Assembly (NCBI GenBank): GCA_964343835.1
Contig: CAYFKR010000006.1
Span: 62,001-126,000, forward strand
Reading direction: 5' to 3'
Length of the DNA stretch: 64,000 nucleotides
Source: CALEMW01 sp964343835
GTDB taxonomy: Bacteria; Krumholzibacteriota; Krumholzibacteriia; LZORAL124-64-63
The position numbers were made by a program, and so were the translations under genes. A model generated the notes under the pieces. It was not told where the DNA came from and did no database searches. It was given only the letters and a program-made list of their open reading frames with translations. Each line of letters begins with the position of its first letter. Position 1 is the stretch's first letter. Positions 34,826 to 43,018 of this stretch are shown piece after piece.

Positions 34826-35707
34826 GTGGCCAACAAGATCGTCGACGCCAGGTTGCTGGCGGACAAGACCATGCTTTTTGAGATCGAGGCCGAGCATATC
34901 GCCCAGCGCGGGCGCGCCGGCCAGTTCGTCATCCTGCGCGTGAGCGACGAGGGCGAGCGGATCCCCCTGACCATCGCGCACCGCGACGTGGAGAAGGGCA
35001 CCGTCACCATCGTGGCCCAGGAAGTGGGCAAGACGACCCGCGACCTGAACGCCCTGAAGGCCGGGGACGAGATCCTCGATCTGGCCGGCCCCCTGGGCAA
35101 GGCCACCGAGATCCCCGAGGGCACCAAGACGGTCCTGTGCGTGGGCGGCGGCATCGGCAACGCCGTGGTCTGGCCCATGGCCACGGCCATGAAGGAAGCC
35201 GGCCACAAGGTCATCACCATCCTCGGCGCGCGGACCAAGGACCTGCTGATCCTCGAGGACGAGGTCCGGGCCGTGAGCGACGAGCTGATCATCACCACCG
35301 ACGACGGCAGCTACGGCCGCGAGGGTCTGGTGACCGACGCCATCAAGGACCTCGTGGACGGCGGCGAGAAGGTCGACGAGTGCATCTGCATCGGGCCGGT
35401 CATCATGATGAAGTTCGTGTGCCTGACCACCGAGCCCTACGGCATCAAGACCCTGGCCTCGCTCAACCCCATCATGGTGGACGGCACCGGCATGTGCGGC
35501 GCCTGCCGCGTGACGGTGGGCGGCGAGACCAAGTTCGCCTGCGTGGAGGGTCCCGAGTTCGACGGTCACGCGACCGACTTCGACGAGCTCATGACCCGCC
35601 TCTCCTACTACAAGCCCGAAGAGGCCCGCTCCCTCGAGCGCGCTCATCACGTTTGCCGCATGGACGAGGCCGCCGACGCCGCCCTCGCCGAGACGGACAA
35701 CCAGTAA
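34826..35707 (+). CDS. nfnA: NfnA-like FAD/[2Fe-2S] electron-transfer subunit
   Basis: Probable small subunit of an NADH-dependent ferredoxin:NADP oxidoreductase (Nfn) or sulfide dehydrogenase-like enzyme. The 293-residue product has an FAD-binding region (GRAGQFVILRV, IPLTIAHRD), a pyridine-nucleotide site (VLCVGGGIGNAVVWPMATAM) and a C-terminal [2Fe-2S] site with Cys residues in GTGMCGACRVTVGG and FACVEGPEF. GTG start follows GGAGAGG. The partner gene begins 12 bases downstream. Nfn versus an NADPH-GOGAT accessory role cannot be separated here. Confidence 0.83.
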   Translation: MANKIVDARLLADKTMLFEIEAEHIAQRGRAGQFVILRVSDEGERIPLTIAHRDVEKGTVTIVAQEVGKTTRDLNALKAGDEILDLAGPLGKATEIPEGTKTVLCVGGGIGNAVVWPMATAMKEAGHKVITILGARTKDLLILEDEVRAVSDELIITTDDGSYGREGLVTDAIKDLVDGGEKVDECICIGPVIMMKFVCLTTEPYGIKTLASLNPIMVDGTGMCGACRVTVGGETKFACVEGPEFDGHATDFDELMTRLSYYKPEEARSLERAHHVCRMDEAADAALAETDNQ

Positions 35708-35719
35708 AGGGGGCGCGAG

Positions 35720-37165
35720 ATGGCCGACAAGCCCAGCTACAAGTTCAACAAGGACAAGACCAAGACGCCGATGCGCGAGCAGGCCCCCGACCAGCGCATC
35801 TACAACTTCGAGGAAGTGCCTCTCGGCTACACCGAGGAAGAGGCTACCACCGAGGCCCAGCGCTGCATCCAGTGCGTCGCCAAGCCCTGCCAGGAAGGCT
35901 GCCCCGTGGGCGTGGACATCCCCGCCTTCATGCGCCTGGTGGGCGAGGAGAAGTACGAGGACGCGCTGCGCAAGATCAAGGAGACCAACTTTCTGCCCGC
36001 CATCTGCGGCCGCGTGTGCCCGCAGGAGGACCAGTGCGAGCTGGTGTGCAACCTGAACAAGCCGGACAAGGGCCGCGAGCCCGGCGGCGTGGGCCGCGTG
36101 GAGCGTTTCCTGGGCGACTACGCCCTGGAGCACGACCTGGACATCCGTCCCGAGTGCGAGGCGCCCACGGGCAAGAAGGTCGCCATCATCGGTTCCGGCC
36201 CGGCCGGCCTGACCGCGGCCTCGGACCTGATCCAGAAGGGCCACGACGTCACGGTCTTCGAGGCCCTGCACCGTCCCGGCGGCGTGCTGTTCTACGGCAT
36301 CCCCGAGTTCCGTCTGCCCAAGGCGATCCTGGTGAAGGAGATCGACGGTCTGAAGAAGATGGGCGTGAAGTTCGAGATGAACTACCCCGTCGGCAAGGCC
36401 GAGTCGCTGAAGTCCATCCGCGAGCGTTTCGACGCCACGTTCATCGCCACCGGTGCGGGCCTGCCCTGGTTCCTGGGCATCCCCGGCGAGAACCTCAACG
36501 GCGTGTACAGCGCCAACGAGTTCCTCACCCGCGTGAACCTGATGGGCGCCTGGCGCTTCCCCGAGACCGACACCCCGGTCAAGGACATCAAGCGCATCGC
36601 CGTGATCGGCGCCGGCAACACGGCCATGGACTCGGCCCGCACGAGCCAGCGCCTGGATCCCAAGAAGGTGTACCTCATCTACCGGCGTAGCCGCCTGGAG
36701 ATGCCGGCCCGCCAGGAGGAGATCCACCACGCGGAAGAGGAAGGGATCGAGTTCCACCTGCTCCACTCCCCCCTGCAGATCCTCGACGACGGCACCGGCA
36801 CGGTGTGCGGCATCGAGTGCCAGGAGATGGAGCTGGGCGAGCCCGATGCCAGCGGACGCCGTCGCCCGGTGCCCATCGAGGGCAAGACCAAGGTCTTCGA
36901 GGTGGACACCGTGGTCATCGCCATCGGCCAGGGCCCCAACCCCCTGCTGACGGCCGACGTCCCCGAGCTGGAGCGCGACGAGCGCCGCGGCACGATCACC
37001 GTCGACGAGAACACGATGCAGTCGGTCACCTGGCCGGACGTGTTCGCGGGCGGGGACATCGTGACCGGCGGGGCTACCGTCATCCTGGCCATGGGCGCCG
37101 GACGGACCGCGGCCACGTCCATGCACAATTACCTCATGACGGGGTCTTGTGTGGCGGCCGAGTAA
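35720..37165 (+). CDS. nfnB: NfnB/GltD-like NADPH oxidoreductase
   Basis: 481-residue flavoprotein homologous to the glutamate synthase small subunit. The N-terminal domain carries two [4Fe-4S] sites (CIQCVAKPCQEGCPVGVDIPAF and AICGRVCPQEDQCELVC). FAD and NADPH sites follow: VAIIGSGPAGLTAASDL near 154 and IAVIGAGNTAMDSARTSQRL near 293, with a C-terminal DVFAGGDIVTGGATVILAMG. Pairing with nfnA suggests flavin-based electron bifurcation between NADH, NADPH and ferredoxin; no glutamate synthase large subunit is adjacent. The last base of its TAA stop is the first base of element E3. Confidence 0.87.
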   Translation: MADKPSYKFNKDKTKTPMREQAPDQRIYNFEEVPLGYTEEEATTEAQRCIQCVAKPCQEGCPVGVDIPAFMRLVGEEKYEDALRKIKETNFLPAICGRVCPQEDQCELVCNLNKPDKGREPGGVGRVERFLGDYALEHDLDIRPECEAPTGKKVAIIGSGPAGLTAASDLIQKGHDVTVFEALHRPGGVLFYGIPEFRLPKAILVKEIDGLKKMGVKFEMNYPVGKAESLKSIRERFDATFIATGAGLPWFLGIPGENLNGVYSANEFLTRVNLMGAWRFPETDTPVKDIKRIAVIGAGNTAMDSARTSQRLDPKKVYLIYRRSRLEMPARQEEIHHAEEEGIEFHLLHSPLQILDDGTGTVCGIECQEMELGEPDASGRRRPVPIEGKTKVFEVDTVVIAIGQGPNPLLTADVPELERDERRGTITVDENTMQSVTWPDVFAGGDIVTGGATVILAMGAGRTAATSMHNYLMTGSCVAAE

Positions 37166-37316
37166 GGGTCTGGAGAGAAGAAACCCCCTTGTCCGGGGGA
37201 CGCGGGGCCGGCACTTCCTGTGCCGGCCCCGCTGCGCTTCCGCTCCCTCCCGGCCTCCATGCCTCCCGGTCGCTACAGAGCCCCCCGGACAAGGGGGTTT
37301 CTTCTCTCCAGACCCT
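37165..37316 (+). repeat. Composite fold-back element E3 (class B), after nfnB
   Basis: A 152-base element. Outer arms are a perfect 35-bp inverted repeat (37165-37199 and 37282-37316), beginning in the nfnB stop codon. After two bases comes a 13-bp hairpin (37202-37232, loop TTCCT), then a 49-base spacer containing CCCGGCCTCCATGCCTCCC. E4 has the same plan and spacer core in reverse orientation, with different arms. No U-run follows the distal arm. Confidence 0.8.
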
Positions 37317-37398
37317 CACCGCCCGTTCACATGTCCCCCTCATGACGTAGCACTGCACGGGCGTGGCGGCGGTCATCGCCCACGCGTTCTCGGGGGGA
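37317..37398. other. Gene-free spacer between E3 and E4
   Basis: 82 bases separating the two class B elements, between the convergent nfnB and purN genes. No credible gene or promoter is visible. A short CCCGT/ACGGG inverted pair lies near its middle. With E3 and E4 this makes about 375 bases without a gene. Confidence 0.4.
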
Positions 37399-37551
37399 GG
37401 TCGGGATAGCCGGATACGGGTGCGGTCAGGAGGGCTCCTGAACAAGCGGGAGGCACGGATGCCGGGAGCGCCGTGAAGGCGAGGAGGGCCGGGACAGGAT
37501 GTCCCGGCCCTCCGTCCCTCCTGACCGCACCCTTATCCGGCTATCCCGACC
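37399..37551 (-). repeat. Composite fold-back element E4 (class B), overlapping the purN stop
   Basis: A 153-base element in the orientation of purN. Outer arms are a 36-bp inverted repeat with one mismatch (37399-37434 and 37516-37551; mismatch 37417/37533). The purN-proximal arm includes the last codons and stop of purN. Then two bases, a 13-bp hairpin (37483-37513, loop ATCCT on the minus strand) and a 48-base spacer with CCCGGCATCCGTGCCTCCC. Hairpin differences from E3 are three compensatory base pairs. Confidence 0.8.
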
Positions 37552-38152
37552 GGCGCGCGAGAATGCTCCGGGCGATGTCCGCTACCACGCGCGGGTAGAG
37601 CTCGCATTCGGCGGAGAAAACGCGGGCGGCGAGGGCGTGCACGTCGTCGTCCGGGAGGACGGGCACCCGCGCCTGGTCGATGACGGCGCCGGCGTCGTAG
37701 ACGTCGGTGACGTGGTGGACGGTGCAGCCGGTCTCGGGGTCGCCGGCGGCGAGGACGGCGGCGTGGACGCGGTCGCCGTACATGCCCTTGCCGCCGTGGG
37801 CGGGCAGCAGGGCGGGGTGGATGTTCAGGATCGGGCCGTCGAAACCGGCGGGGCGGTGGTAGAAACAGAGGTAGCCGGCGAGCAGGATCATGTCGGGGGC
37901 ATGGGACATGATCCAGGCGTTCTGGGCGGCGTTGTGGGCAACGACGTCGGGGTGGTCCTTGCGGCGGAAGACCTCCACGGGGAGGCCCGCCTCGCGGGCG
38001 ATGTCCACGCCCTTCACGTCGCCCCGGGACGAGACTACGCAGGCGATCTCCACAGGCAACTCCCCCGCTTCGATCCGCTCAAGGAAGTTGGTGAGGGTGC
38101 GGCCGCTGCCGGAGAGCAGAACGGCGATGCGGACGGTGCCGGATGCGGTCAT
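37541..38152 (-). CDS. purN: Phosphoribosylglycinamide formyltransferase
   Basis: Formylates GAR with 10-formyl-tetrahydrofolate in purine synthesis. The 203-residue product has IAVLLSGSGRTLTNFLERI at the N-terminus, LLAGYLCFY, the catalytic Asn-His in LNIHPALLPAHGGKGMYG and the catalytic Asp in HHVTDVYDAGAVIDQ. The ATG overlaps the Nudix gene stop (ATGA). Its last codons and stop lie inside the proximal arm of element E4. Confidence 0.93.
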   Translation of the reverse strand: MTASGTVRIAVLLSGSGRTLTNFLERIEAGELPVEIACVVSSRGDVKGVDIAREAGLPVEVFRRKDHPDVVAHNAAQNAWIMSHAPDMILLAGYLCFYHRPAGFDGPILNIHPALLPAHGGKGMYGDRVHAAVLAAGDPETGCTVHHVTDVYDAGAVIDQARVPVLPDDDVHALAARVFSAECELYPRVVADIARSILARRSG

Positions 38153-38670
38153 GACTCCTCCAGACCCGGTGCACCGAGATCGCGCAGCACGCGCCGGTGG
38201 GTCGAGAACGCGATGGGGCCCGGCAGGTCGTCCAGGGCGAACCAGCCCGCCTCCTCGGCGTCGTCGCCGGCGCACAGCTCTCCGCCGGTCACCTCGCCGT
38301 GGAAGATCACCAGCAGGACGGGGCGGTCCGGGGGCAGCACGCCGGTCAACGCGGCGTGGAAGCCGGTGATGCGAACCTCCAGGCCGGTCTCCTCGAGGGC
38401 TTCCCGGGCGGCAGCCTCGGCCACGTCCTCGTCGTACTCGATGAAGCCGGCGGGCAGGGTCCACTGGCCGGCCTTCGGGGGGAACTTGCGTTTCACGAGG
38501 CAAACGTCGTCGCCGCGGCGCAGGATCACCGCCGCCGCCGGCGAAGGGTTCAGGTACTGCACGAACCCGCAGTCGGGACAGGTGGGGCGGTCGATGCCGC
38601 CCTCTTCGCGGCGGCCCATGGTCGCTCCGCACCGGGGACACAGCGGGTAGGCGTGGCGCAGGCTATCCAT
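38149..38670 (-). CDS. Nudix hydrolase with N-terminal zinc ribbon
   Basis: Predicted nucleotide-diphosphate hydrolase of 173 residues; substrate unknown. A zinc ribbon (CPRCG near 11, CPDCG near 31) precedes the Nudix fold. The Nudix box GFIEYDEDVAEAAAREALEETGLEV has all catalytic residues (Gx5Ex7REUXEEXGU, about 74-98). The zinc ribbon is reminiscent of NudC-type NADH pyrophosphatases, but the protein is shorter. It overlaps lnt by 8 bases upstream and purN by 4 downstream. Confidence 0.88.
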   Translation of the reverse strand: MDSLRHAYPLCPRCGATMGRREEGGIDRPTCPDCGFVQYLNPSPAAAVILRRGDDVCLVKRKFPPKAGQWTLPAGFIEYDEDVAEAAAREALEETGLEVRITGFHAALTGVLPPDRPVLLVIFHGEVTGGELCAGDDAEEAGWFALDDLPGPIAFSTHRRVLRDLGAPGLEES

Positions 38671-40261
38671 CGCGCTCCCGACGGAACAGGAACACGGAGG
38701 CGGCGCTCCACACCAGCAGTAGGACGGTCAGAGGCCAGTGGCCGAAGCGGACGAAGGGCGTCGCGCCCATGCCGGGTGTGAGATCAGCCACGACGATGCC
38801 GCGCTGGCCCAGACCCAACCGTTCCAACGCCCGACCGCGGGCGTCGGTCACGAAGCTGCGCCCGTTGTTGGCGCAGCGGATCAGGGGCAGGCCCGTCTCG
38901 GCGGCGCGCAGACGGGCCATCTCGGCGTGCTGGACGGGGCCGGCGGTGTACCCGAACCAGCCATCGTTGGTGATGTTCACCAGCGCGCCGGCACCGCTGC
39001 GGGCGGCATGGCGCGACAGGCCGCTAAAGCACGACTCGAAGCACACGAGCCCCGCGAACGAAAGGGTGTCGCCGCGGATCACGGCATGCAGGGGCGTCGG
39101 CTTCGGGCCGCTTTCCCACTCCGCCTGGCCCAGGTCCAGGTCGCCGAGGGCGGGGATCAGGCGCTGGAAGGGCATGCGTTCGCCGAAGGGCAGCAGGTGG
39201 TGCTTGGCGTAGCCGCCGCGGCGCACGCCGTCGGCGTCGAAGAGGGATGAGCCGTTGAACTTGCGATGGTTGCCGTCGAGGGACGCCTCCACGTCGGGGT
39301 GGCCCGTGAACAGGTGGACGTCGTTGGTGTCGGCCAGCGCGGAGACCCACTGCAGCATGGCGCGGTTCGACGGCACCCGCAGGTAGGCGGGCACGGCGGT
39401 CTCGGCCCACACCACGAACTCGGCGCCGGCGTCGGCGGCTTCGGTGGTCAGGTCGGTGTAGGGAACGGTGGTGGAGTCACGCCGGTCGGTCTTCCACTTG
39501 TCGGACAGGGCCACGTCGGCCTGGACGGCGGCCACGCGGAAGGTCGGGGCATCGTCGGGGGCCGACACGGGTCGCGCCCCGATGGCCAGGGCCAGGGTGC
39601 CGACCAGCAGGGCGATGCTCGATGCCTGGGCAACCGTCTTCATGCGGTCGTCCAACGCCGCGGCCGCCGACCATCCCGCCAGCACCGAGGCGGCGCCCAT
39701 GGTCCAGGCACCCAGGGCCAGCTCACCGCCGGCCGACGCGAGGCCGATCCACGGCGTCGCGAGGATCGAGGCGCCTGACAGACACCACGGGAACCCCATC
39801 TCCCCCGCGCCGCGCAGGGCCTCCATGGCCGTCCACAACGGTGTCGACACGGCCAGCGCCATGGCCGAACCGCCGCGCCGACGCACGATGCCCCAGGCCC
39901 AGCCGAAGAGCATGTAGAACAGGGAGACGTAGACGATGGCACCGGCCGCCATGGCCGGCACCAGGGTGCGCGATGCGATGGGCGCGTCGGGCCCCAGCAG
40001 GAAGAGCCAGTGCAGCAGGGTGCCCTGGTGGACCAGGCCGAAGATCCAGGCGGTGCGGGCCGGGCTCGTGGCCACGCGCAACGACCCGATCAGCAGGGCC
40101 AGGGCCGGGATGATCAGCAGGCCGGTGCCCTTGAAGGGCGGCATGGCCGTGGTGGCCATGATGCCGGCCCCGACGGCGGCCATGGTGGCGGGCGCCGGGA
40201 TCCACGGGGACGGACGGGCCCGGAGGCCTCTACGGTAGATCTCGCTCATGGGGCGGAACAT
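38663..40261 (-). CDS. lnt: Apolipoprotein N-acyltransferase
   Basis: Inner-membrane enzyme that N-acylates the lipid-modified cysteine of lipoproteins. The 532-residue product has about seven N-terminal transmembrane segments, then a periplasmic nitrilase domain. The catalytic triad is visible: Glu in FVVWAETAVPAY, Lys in GGYAKHHLLPFGERMP and Cys in GLVCFESCFSG. NITNDGWFGYTAGPVQH and LIRCANNGRSF are hallmark stretches. A second in-frame ATG four codons later is an equally possible start. Lipoproteins in this window (12644, 24333) are likely substrates. Confidence 0.95.
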   Translation of the reverse strand: MFRPMSEIYRRGLRARPSPWIPAPATMAAVGAGIMATTAMPPFKGTGLLIIPALALLIGSLRVATSPARTAWIFGLVHQGTLLHWLFLLGPDAPIASRTLVPAMAAGAIVYVSLFYMLFGWAWGIVRRRGGSAMALAVSTPLWTAMEALRGAGEMGFPWCLSGASILATPWIGLASAGGELALGAWTMGAASVLAGWSAAAALDDRMKTVAQASSIALLVGTLALAIGARPVSAPDDAPTFRVAAVQADVALSDKWKTDRRDSTTVPYTDLTTEAADAGAEFVVWAETAVPAYLRVPSNRAMLQWVSALADTNDVHLFTGHPDVEASLDGNHRKFNGSSLFDADGVRRGGYAKHHLLPFGERMPFQRLIPALGDLDLGQAEWESGPKPTPLHAVIRGDTLSFAGLVCFESCFSGLSRHAARSGAGALVNITNDGWFGYTAGPVQHAEMARLRAAETGLPLIRCANNGRSFVTDARGRALERLGLGQRGIVVADLTPGMGATPFVRFGHWPLTVLLLVWSAASVFLFRRERDG

Positions 40262-40267
40262 ACGCCG

Positions 40268-41767
40268 TTATGTGGGAGCCTGCAACAGCTCGACCATGCC
40301 GTAGCGCTTGATCTTCTTGTACAACCCCTGCCGCGACAGCCCCAGCCGCCGCGCCGCATCCGACTTCCGCCCCCGGCAGGCATCGATGGCCTTCCGGATC
40401 AGGTACCGCTCCAGCATCTCCCCCGCCTCGTCCATGGGGCGCAGGGTGCCCAGGTCCGCCGGGTCCACCGACGGGTCGCGGGCGCTGCGCACTTCCGTGG
40501 ACAGGTGGGACAGGCGGATGCGGTCCTCGGCGCCGTGGAGGGCGAGCCAGCGCTGGGCCTCGTTCTCCAGTTCGCGGACGTTGCCGGGCCAGCGGTAGCG
40601 CTGGAGGGCGTCGAGGGCTTCGGGCTCGATGCCCAGCGAGATCACCGGGCGCCCTCCCTTGCCGAGGAAGTGCGACAGCAGCGGCGCCACGTCCTCGGGG
40701 CGGCGACGCAGCGGGGGGATCACCAGCCGCACCACCTTCAGCCGGTAGTAGAGATCCAGCCTGAACCGTCCCTCGGCCACCTCGGTGTCCAGATCGCGGT
40801 GCGACGCGGCCACGAAACGCACGTCCACGGCCCGGTCGCGCAGGTCGCCGATGCGGCGCAGCCGGCGCTCCTGCATCACCCGCAGCAGCTTGATCTGCAG
40901 GGGCACGGGCATGTCGCCGATCTCGTCCAGGAAGAAGGTGCCGCCGTCGGCGGCCTCCAGCAGACCCGTCTTCTCGCGGCCGGCACCGGTGAACGCGCCG
41001 GCCTTGTGGCCGAAGAGTTCGCTCTCGAACAACGTCTCGGGAAGCGCCGCACAGTTGATGCCGATGAACGGCGCGTCGCTGCGCAGGCTCGCGGTGTGGA
41101 TGGTCCGCGCCACCACCTCCTTGCCGGTGCCGCTCTCGCCGTGGAGCAACACGTTCACACCGCTGCGCGCGACGGCGAGGGCGGCGTCGCAGAGCTCGAT
41201 CATCTCGCGGGAGACCGCCACCAGGTCGGGCACGGCGGGCACGGTGTCGGGCGGGGGCAGCGGAAGGGTGCCGGCGGGCGGTCCGACGGGAGCGAGGGCG
41301 GCCGGACTGCGGGGCGGCCAGGGGAACAGGGTGCCCTGGACCGGGACTGCCGGCTGCTCCTGGCCATCCTCGTGATGAGGCAGACCGTCGAACAAAGGCC
41401 CCAGCCGATCCGCCAATCTCCGAGCCCACGACCGCTGGGCATCGCCCCAGGGCGCGGACCGATGCAGGACGGCGGCCACCGCTCCCCGGCTCCGCCGCCC
41501 CGTCACGGGGATGGCGAATCGCTCACATCCCCCGTCCCCGTCGGTGGCCGACTTCTCCTCGGCCGCCCCCATGGCCCCGGCGATCACCGACAGCGGCGGC
41601 ACCGGCGCCTTGCGCCCGGCCTCCTCCCCGCTGCCGCGCCAGCCGTGACGGGCCAGCACCCGCAGCGACGCCCCCTCGTGGTCCTGCCGCAGAACCCACA
41701 CGTCCAGGGGGTGGGGCCCCCGGGGACACGAACTCCATTCCTGATGCCAGATGGCGGGATCGATCAT
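40268..41767 (-). CDS. Sigma-54-dependent transcriptional activator
   Basis: AAA+ activator for RpoN polymerase, 499 residues. The N-terminal part (about 1-155) is not a receiver domain; it looks like a degenerate GAF-type sensor of unknown ligand. The AAA+ domain has Walker A LLHGESGTGKEVVARTIH, the sigma-54-contacting GAFTGA in HKAGAFTGAGREKTG, and Walker B GGTFFLDEIGD. The C-terminal Fis-type helix-turn-helix is CRGRKSDAARRLGLSRQGLY. ATG at 41767 has AGGAGG upstream. No partner kinase is adjacent, and its target genes are unknown. Confidence 0.92.
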   Translation of the reverse strand: MIDPAIWHQEWSSCPRGPHPLDVWVLRQDHEGASLRVLARHGWRGSGEEAGRKAPVPPLSVIAGAMGAAEEKSATDGDGGCERFAIPVTGRRSRGAVAAVLHRSAPWGDAQRSWARRLADRLGPLFDGLPHHEDGQEQPAVPVQGTLFPWPPRSPAALAPVGPPAGTLPLPPPDTVPAVPDLVAVSREMIELCDAALAVARSGVNVLLHGESGTGKEVVARTIHTASLRSDAPFIGINCAALPETLFESELFGHKAGAFTGAGREKTGLLEAADGGTFFLDEIGDMPVPLQIKLLRVMQERRLRRIGDLRDRAVDVRFVAASHRDLDTEVAEGRFRLDLYYRLKVVRLVIPPLRRRPEDVAPLLSHFLGKGGRPVISLGIEPEALDALQRYRWPGNVRELENEAQRWLALHGAEDRIRLSHLSTEVRSARDPSVDPADLGTLRPMDEAGEMLERYLIRKAIDACRGRKSDAARRLGLSRQGLYKKIKRYGMVELLQAPT

Positions 41768-42004
41768 GGTCACCTCCTGCGGGGGGATACAGCAGGGGGC
41801 GGACCATGACGCCACCAGATTTACACAAAGTCGTAATCGACATGAATACAGAGATATACCCAAGCATCCTCGAGCACAGCCAGAGGCGGTTCACAGGGGT
41901 CGCCTGCATCGCCAACCAACAAACACCCCGACGAAAACGGGCCCGCCCCCGAGGGAGCGGACCCGTCGTCACTTCCGCACGTGTCCCGAATCCGGGACAC
42001 CGTC
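41768..42004. other. Intergenic region between purM and the sigma-54 activator gene
   Basis: 237 bases. The part near the activator gene (41800-41870) is unusually AT-rich (GTATATCTCTGTATTCATG on the minus strand) and should contain its promoter, but no clear -35/-10 or -24/-12 pair is convincing. The other end holds the purM terminator. Confidence 0.4.
41934..41966 (-). terminator. Intrinsic terminator of purM
   Basis: On the minus strand ACGGGTCCGC pairs with GCGGGCCCGT (one G-U) around a GC-rich inner loop, followed by TTTTCG, about 40 bases after the purM stop. Confidence 0.7.
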
Positions 42005-43018
42005 TCAGCCCAGCATCACCTCGACCTTGTCGTCCCCCGCGACGACCTCCCCCACCGGCACCGCGCCCACGGCCCGCAGGGCCGCCTCGTCGGCGTCGGG
42101 GGCGATGGCCATGACCAGGCCCATGCCCATGTTGAACACGCGGTACATCTCCGCGGGCTCCACCTCGCCGATCTCCGCCATCATGCGGAAGACGGCGGGC
42201 ACGTCCCAGGAGCGGGTATCGATGCGGGCGCAGCAGCCGTCCGGGATGACCCTGGGCACGTTGTCGTAGAACCCGCCGCCGGTGATGTGGGCCAGGCCGT
42301 GGACGGCGTCGCGGCCCAGGTCGCGCCAGAGGGCGCGGACGGGCTCCAGGTAGCTGCGGTGGACCGCCAGCAGGGCGTCGCCGACGGTACCGCCGAGGTC
42401 GTCCAGGTGGGTGTCCACGTCGTGGCCTGCCACCTCGAAAAAGACCTTCCGGGCCAGGGAGTAGCCGTTGGTGTGCAGGCCCGTGCTGGGCAGGCCCCAG
42501 AGGGCGTCGCCGGGGCGGATCGCCGAGCCGTCGATCAGGTGCTCCTCGGCCACCTGGCCCACGATGCAGCCGGCCAGGTCGAACTCGCCCTCGGGGTACA
42601 CGCCGGGCATCTCGGCGGTCTCGCCGCCGAGCAGGGCGCAGCCGTTCTCGCGGCAGGCCTGGGCAAAGCCTTCGATGACCTGCTCGAGCATGCCGTCGGC
42701 CAGCTTGTCGGTGGCGAAGTAGTCGAGGAAGAACAGGGGTTCGGCGCCCTGGACCAGGATGTCGTCCACGCAGTGGTTGACCAGGTCCTGGCCGACGGTG
42801 TCGAAACGGCCGGCCATGGTGGCGATCTTCACCTTGGTGCCCACGCCGTCCACGCTGGCCACCAGCAGGGGGCCGCCCGGAGCTGGGCTGTAGAGACCGC
42901 CGAACGAGCCGACGTCGCTGCGCACGCGCGCGTCCCAGGTGGAACGCACGGATTCCTTGGCCCTGGAGAGGGCCTCGGTGGCGGCGTCGATGTTCACGCC
43001 GCTGTCAGAGTATTTCAT
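42005..43018 (-). CDS. purM: Phosphoribosylformylglycinamidine cyclo-ligase (AIR synthetase)
   Basis: ATP-dependent closure of FGAM to aminoimidazole ribotide in purine synthesis. The 337-residue product begins MKYSDSGVNID and contains LLVASVDGVGTKVKIA, NHCVDDILVQGAEPLFFLDY, ALLGGETAEMPGVY, GLPSTGLHTNGYSLARKV and LAHITGGGFYDNVPR, all PurM motifs. ATG at 43018 follows AGGAGGCGGAGG. The start overlaps the 3' end of the HD-GYP gene by 14 bases. Transcription ends at a terminator about 40 bases downstream. Confidence 0.97.
   Translation of the reverse strand: MKYSDSGVNIDAATEALSRAKESVRSTWDARVRSDVGSFGGLYSPAPGGPLLVASVDGVGTKVKIATMAGRFDTVGQDLVNHCVDDILVQGAEPLFFLDYFATDKLADGMLEQVIEGFAQACRENGCALLGGETAEMPGVYPEGEFDLAGCIVGQVAEEHLIDGSAIRPGDALWGLPSTGLHTNGYSLARKVFFEVAGHDVDTHLDDLGGTVGDALLAVHRSYLEPVRALWRDLGRDAVHGLAHITGGGFYDNVPRVIPDGCCARIDTRSWDVPAVFRMMAEIGEVEPAEMYRVFNMGMGLVMAIAPDADEAALRAVGAVPVGEVVAGDDKVEVMLG

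Noticed and set aside
34502..37126. Long minus-strand frame opposite nfnA and nfnB
   Set aside because: Antisense shadow of two clear flavoprotein genes; composition is His/Gly/Leu/Val-rich without motifs.
37134..37445. Small frame across elements E3 and E4
   Set aside because: Consists of translated inverted-repeat arms and hairpins, with no credible ribosome binding site.
32812..37551. Integron attC sites as an explanation for E1-E4
   Set aside because: attC sites keep conserved GTTRRRY/RYYYAAC ends and variable centres; here the centres are conserved and the ends variable, and no integrase is present.
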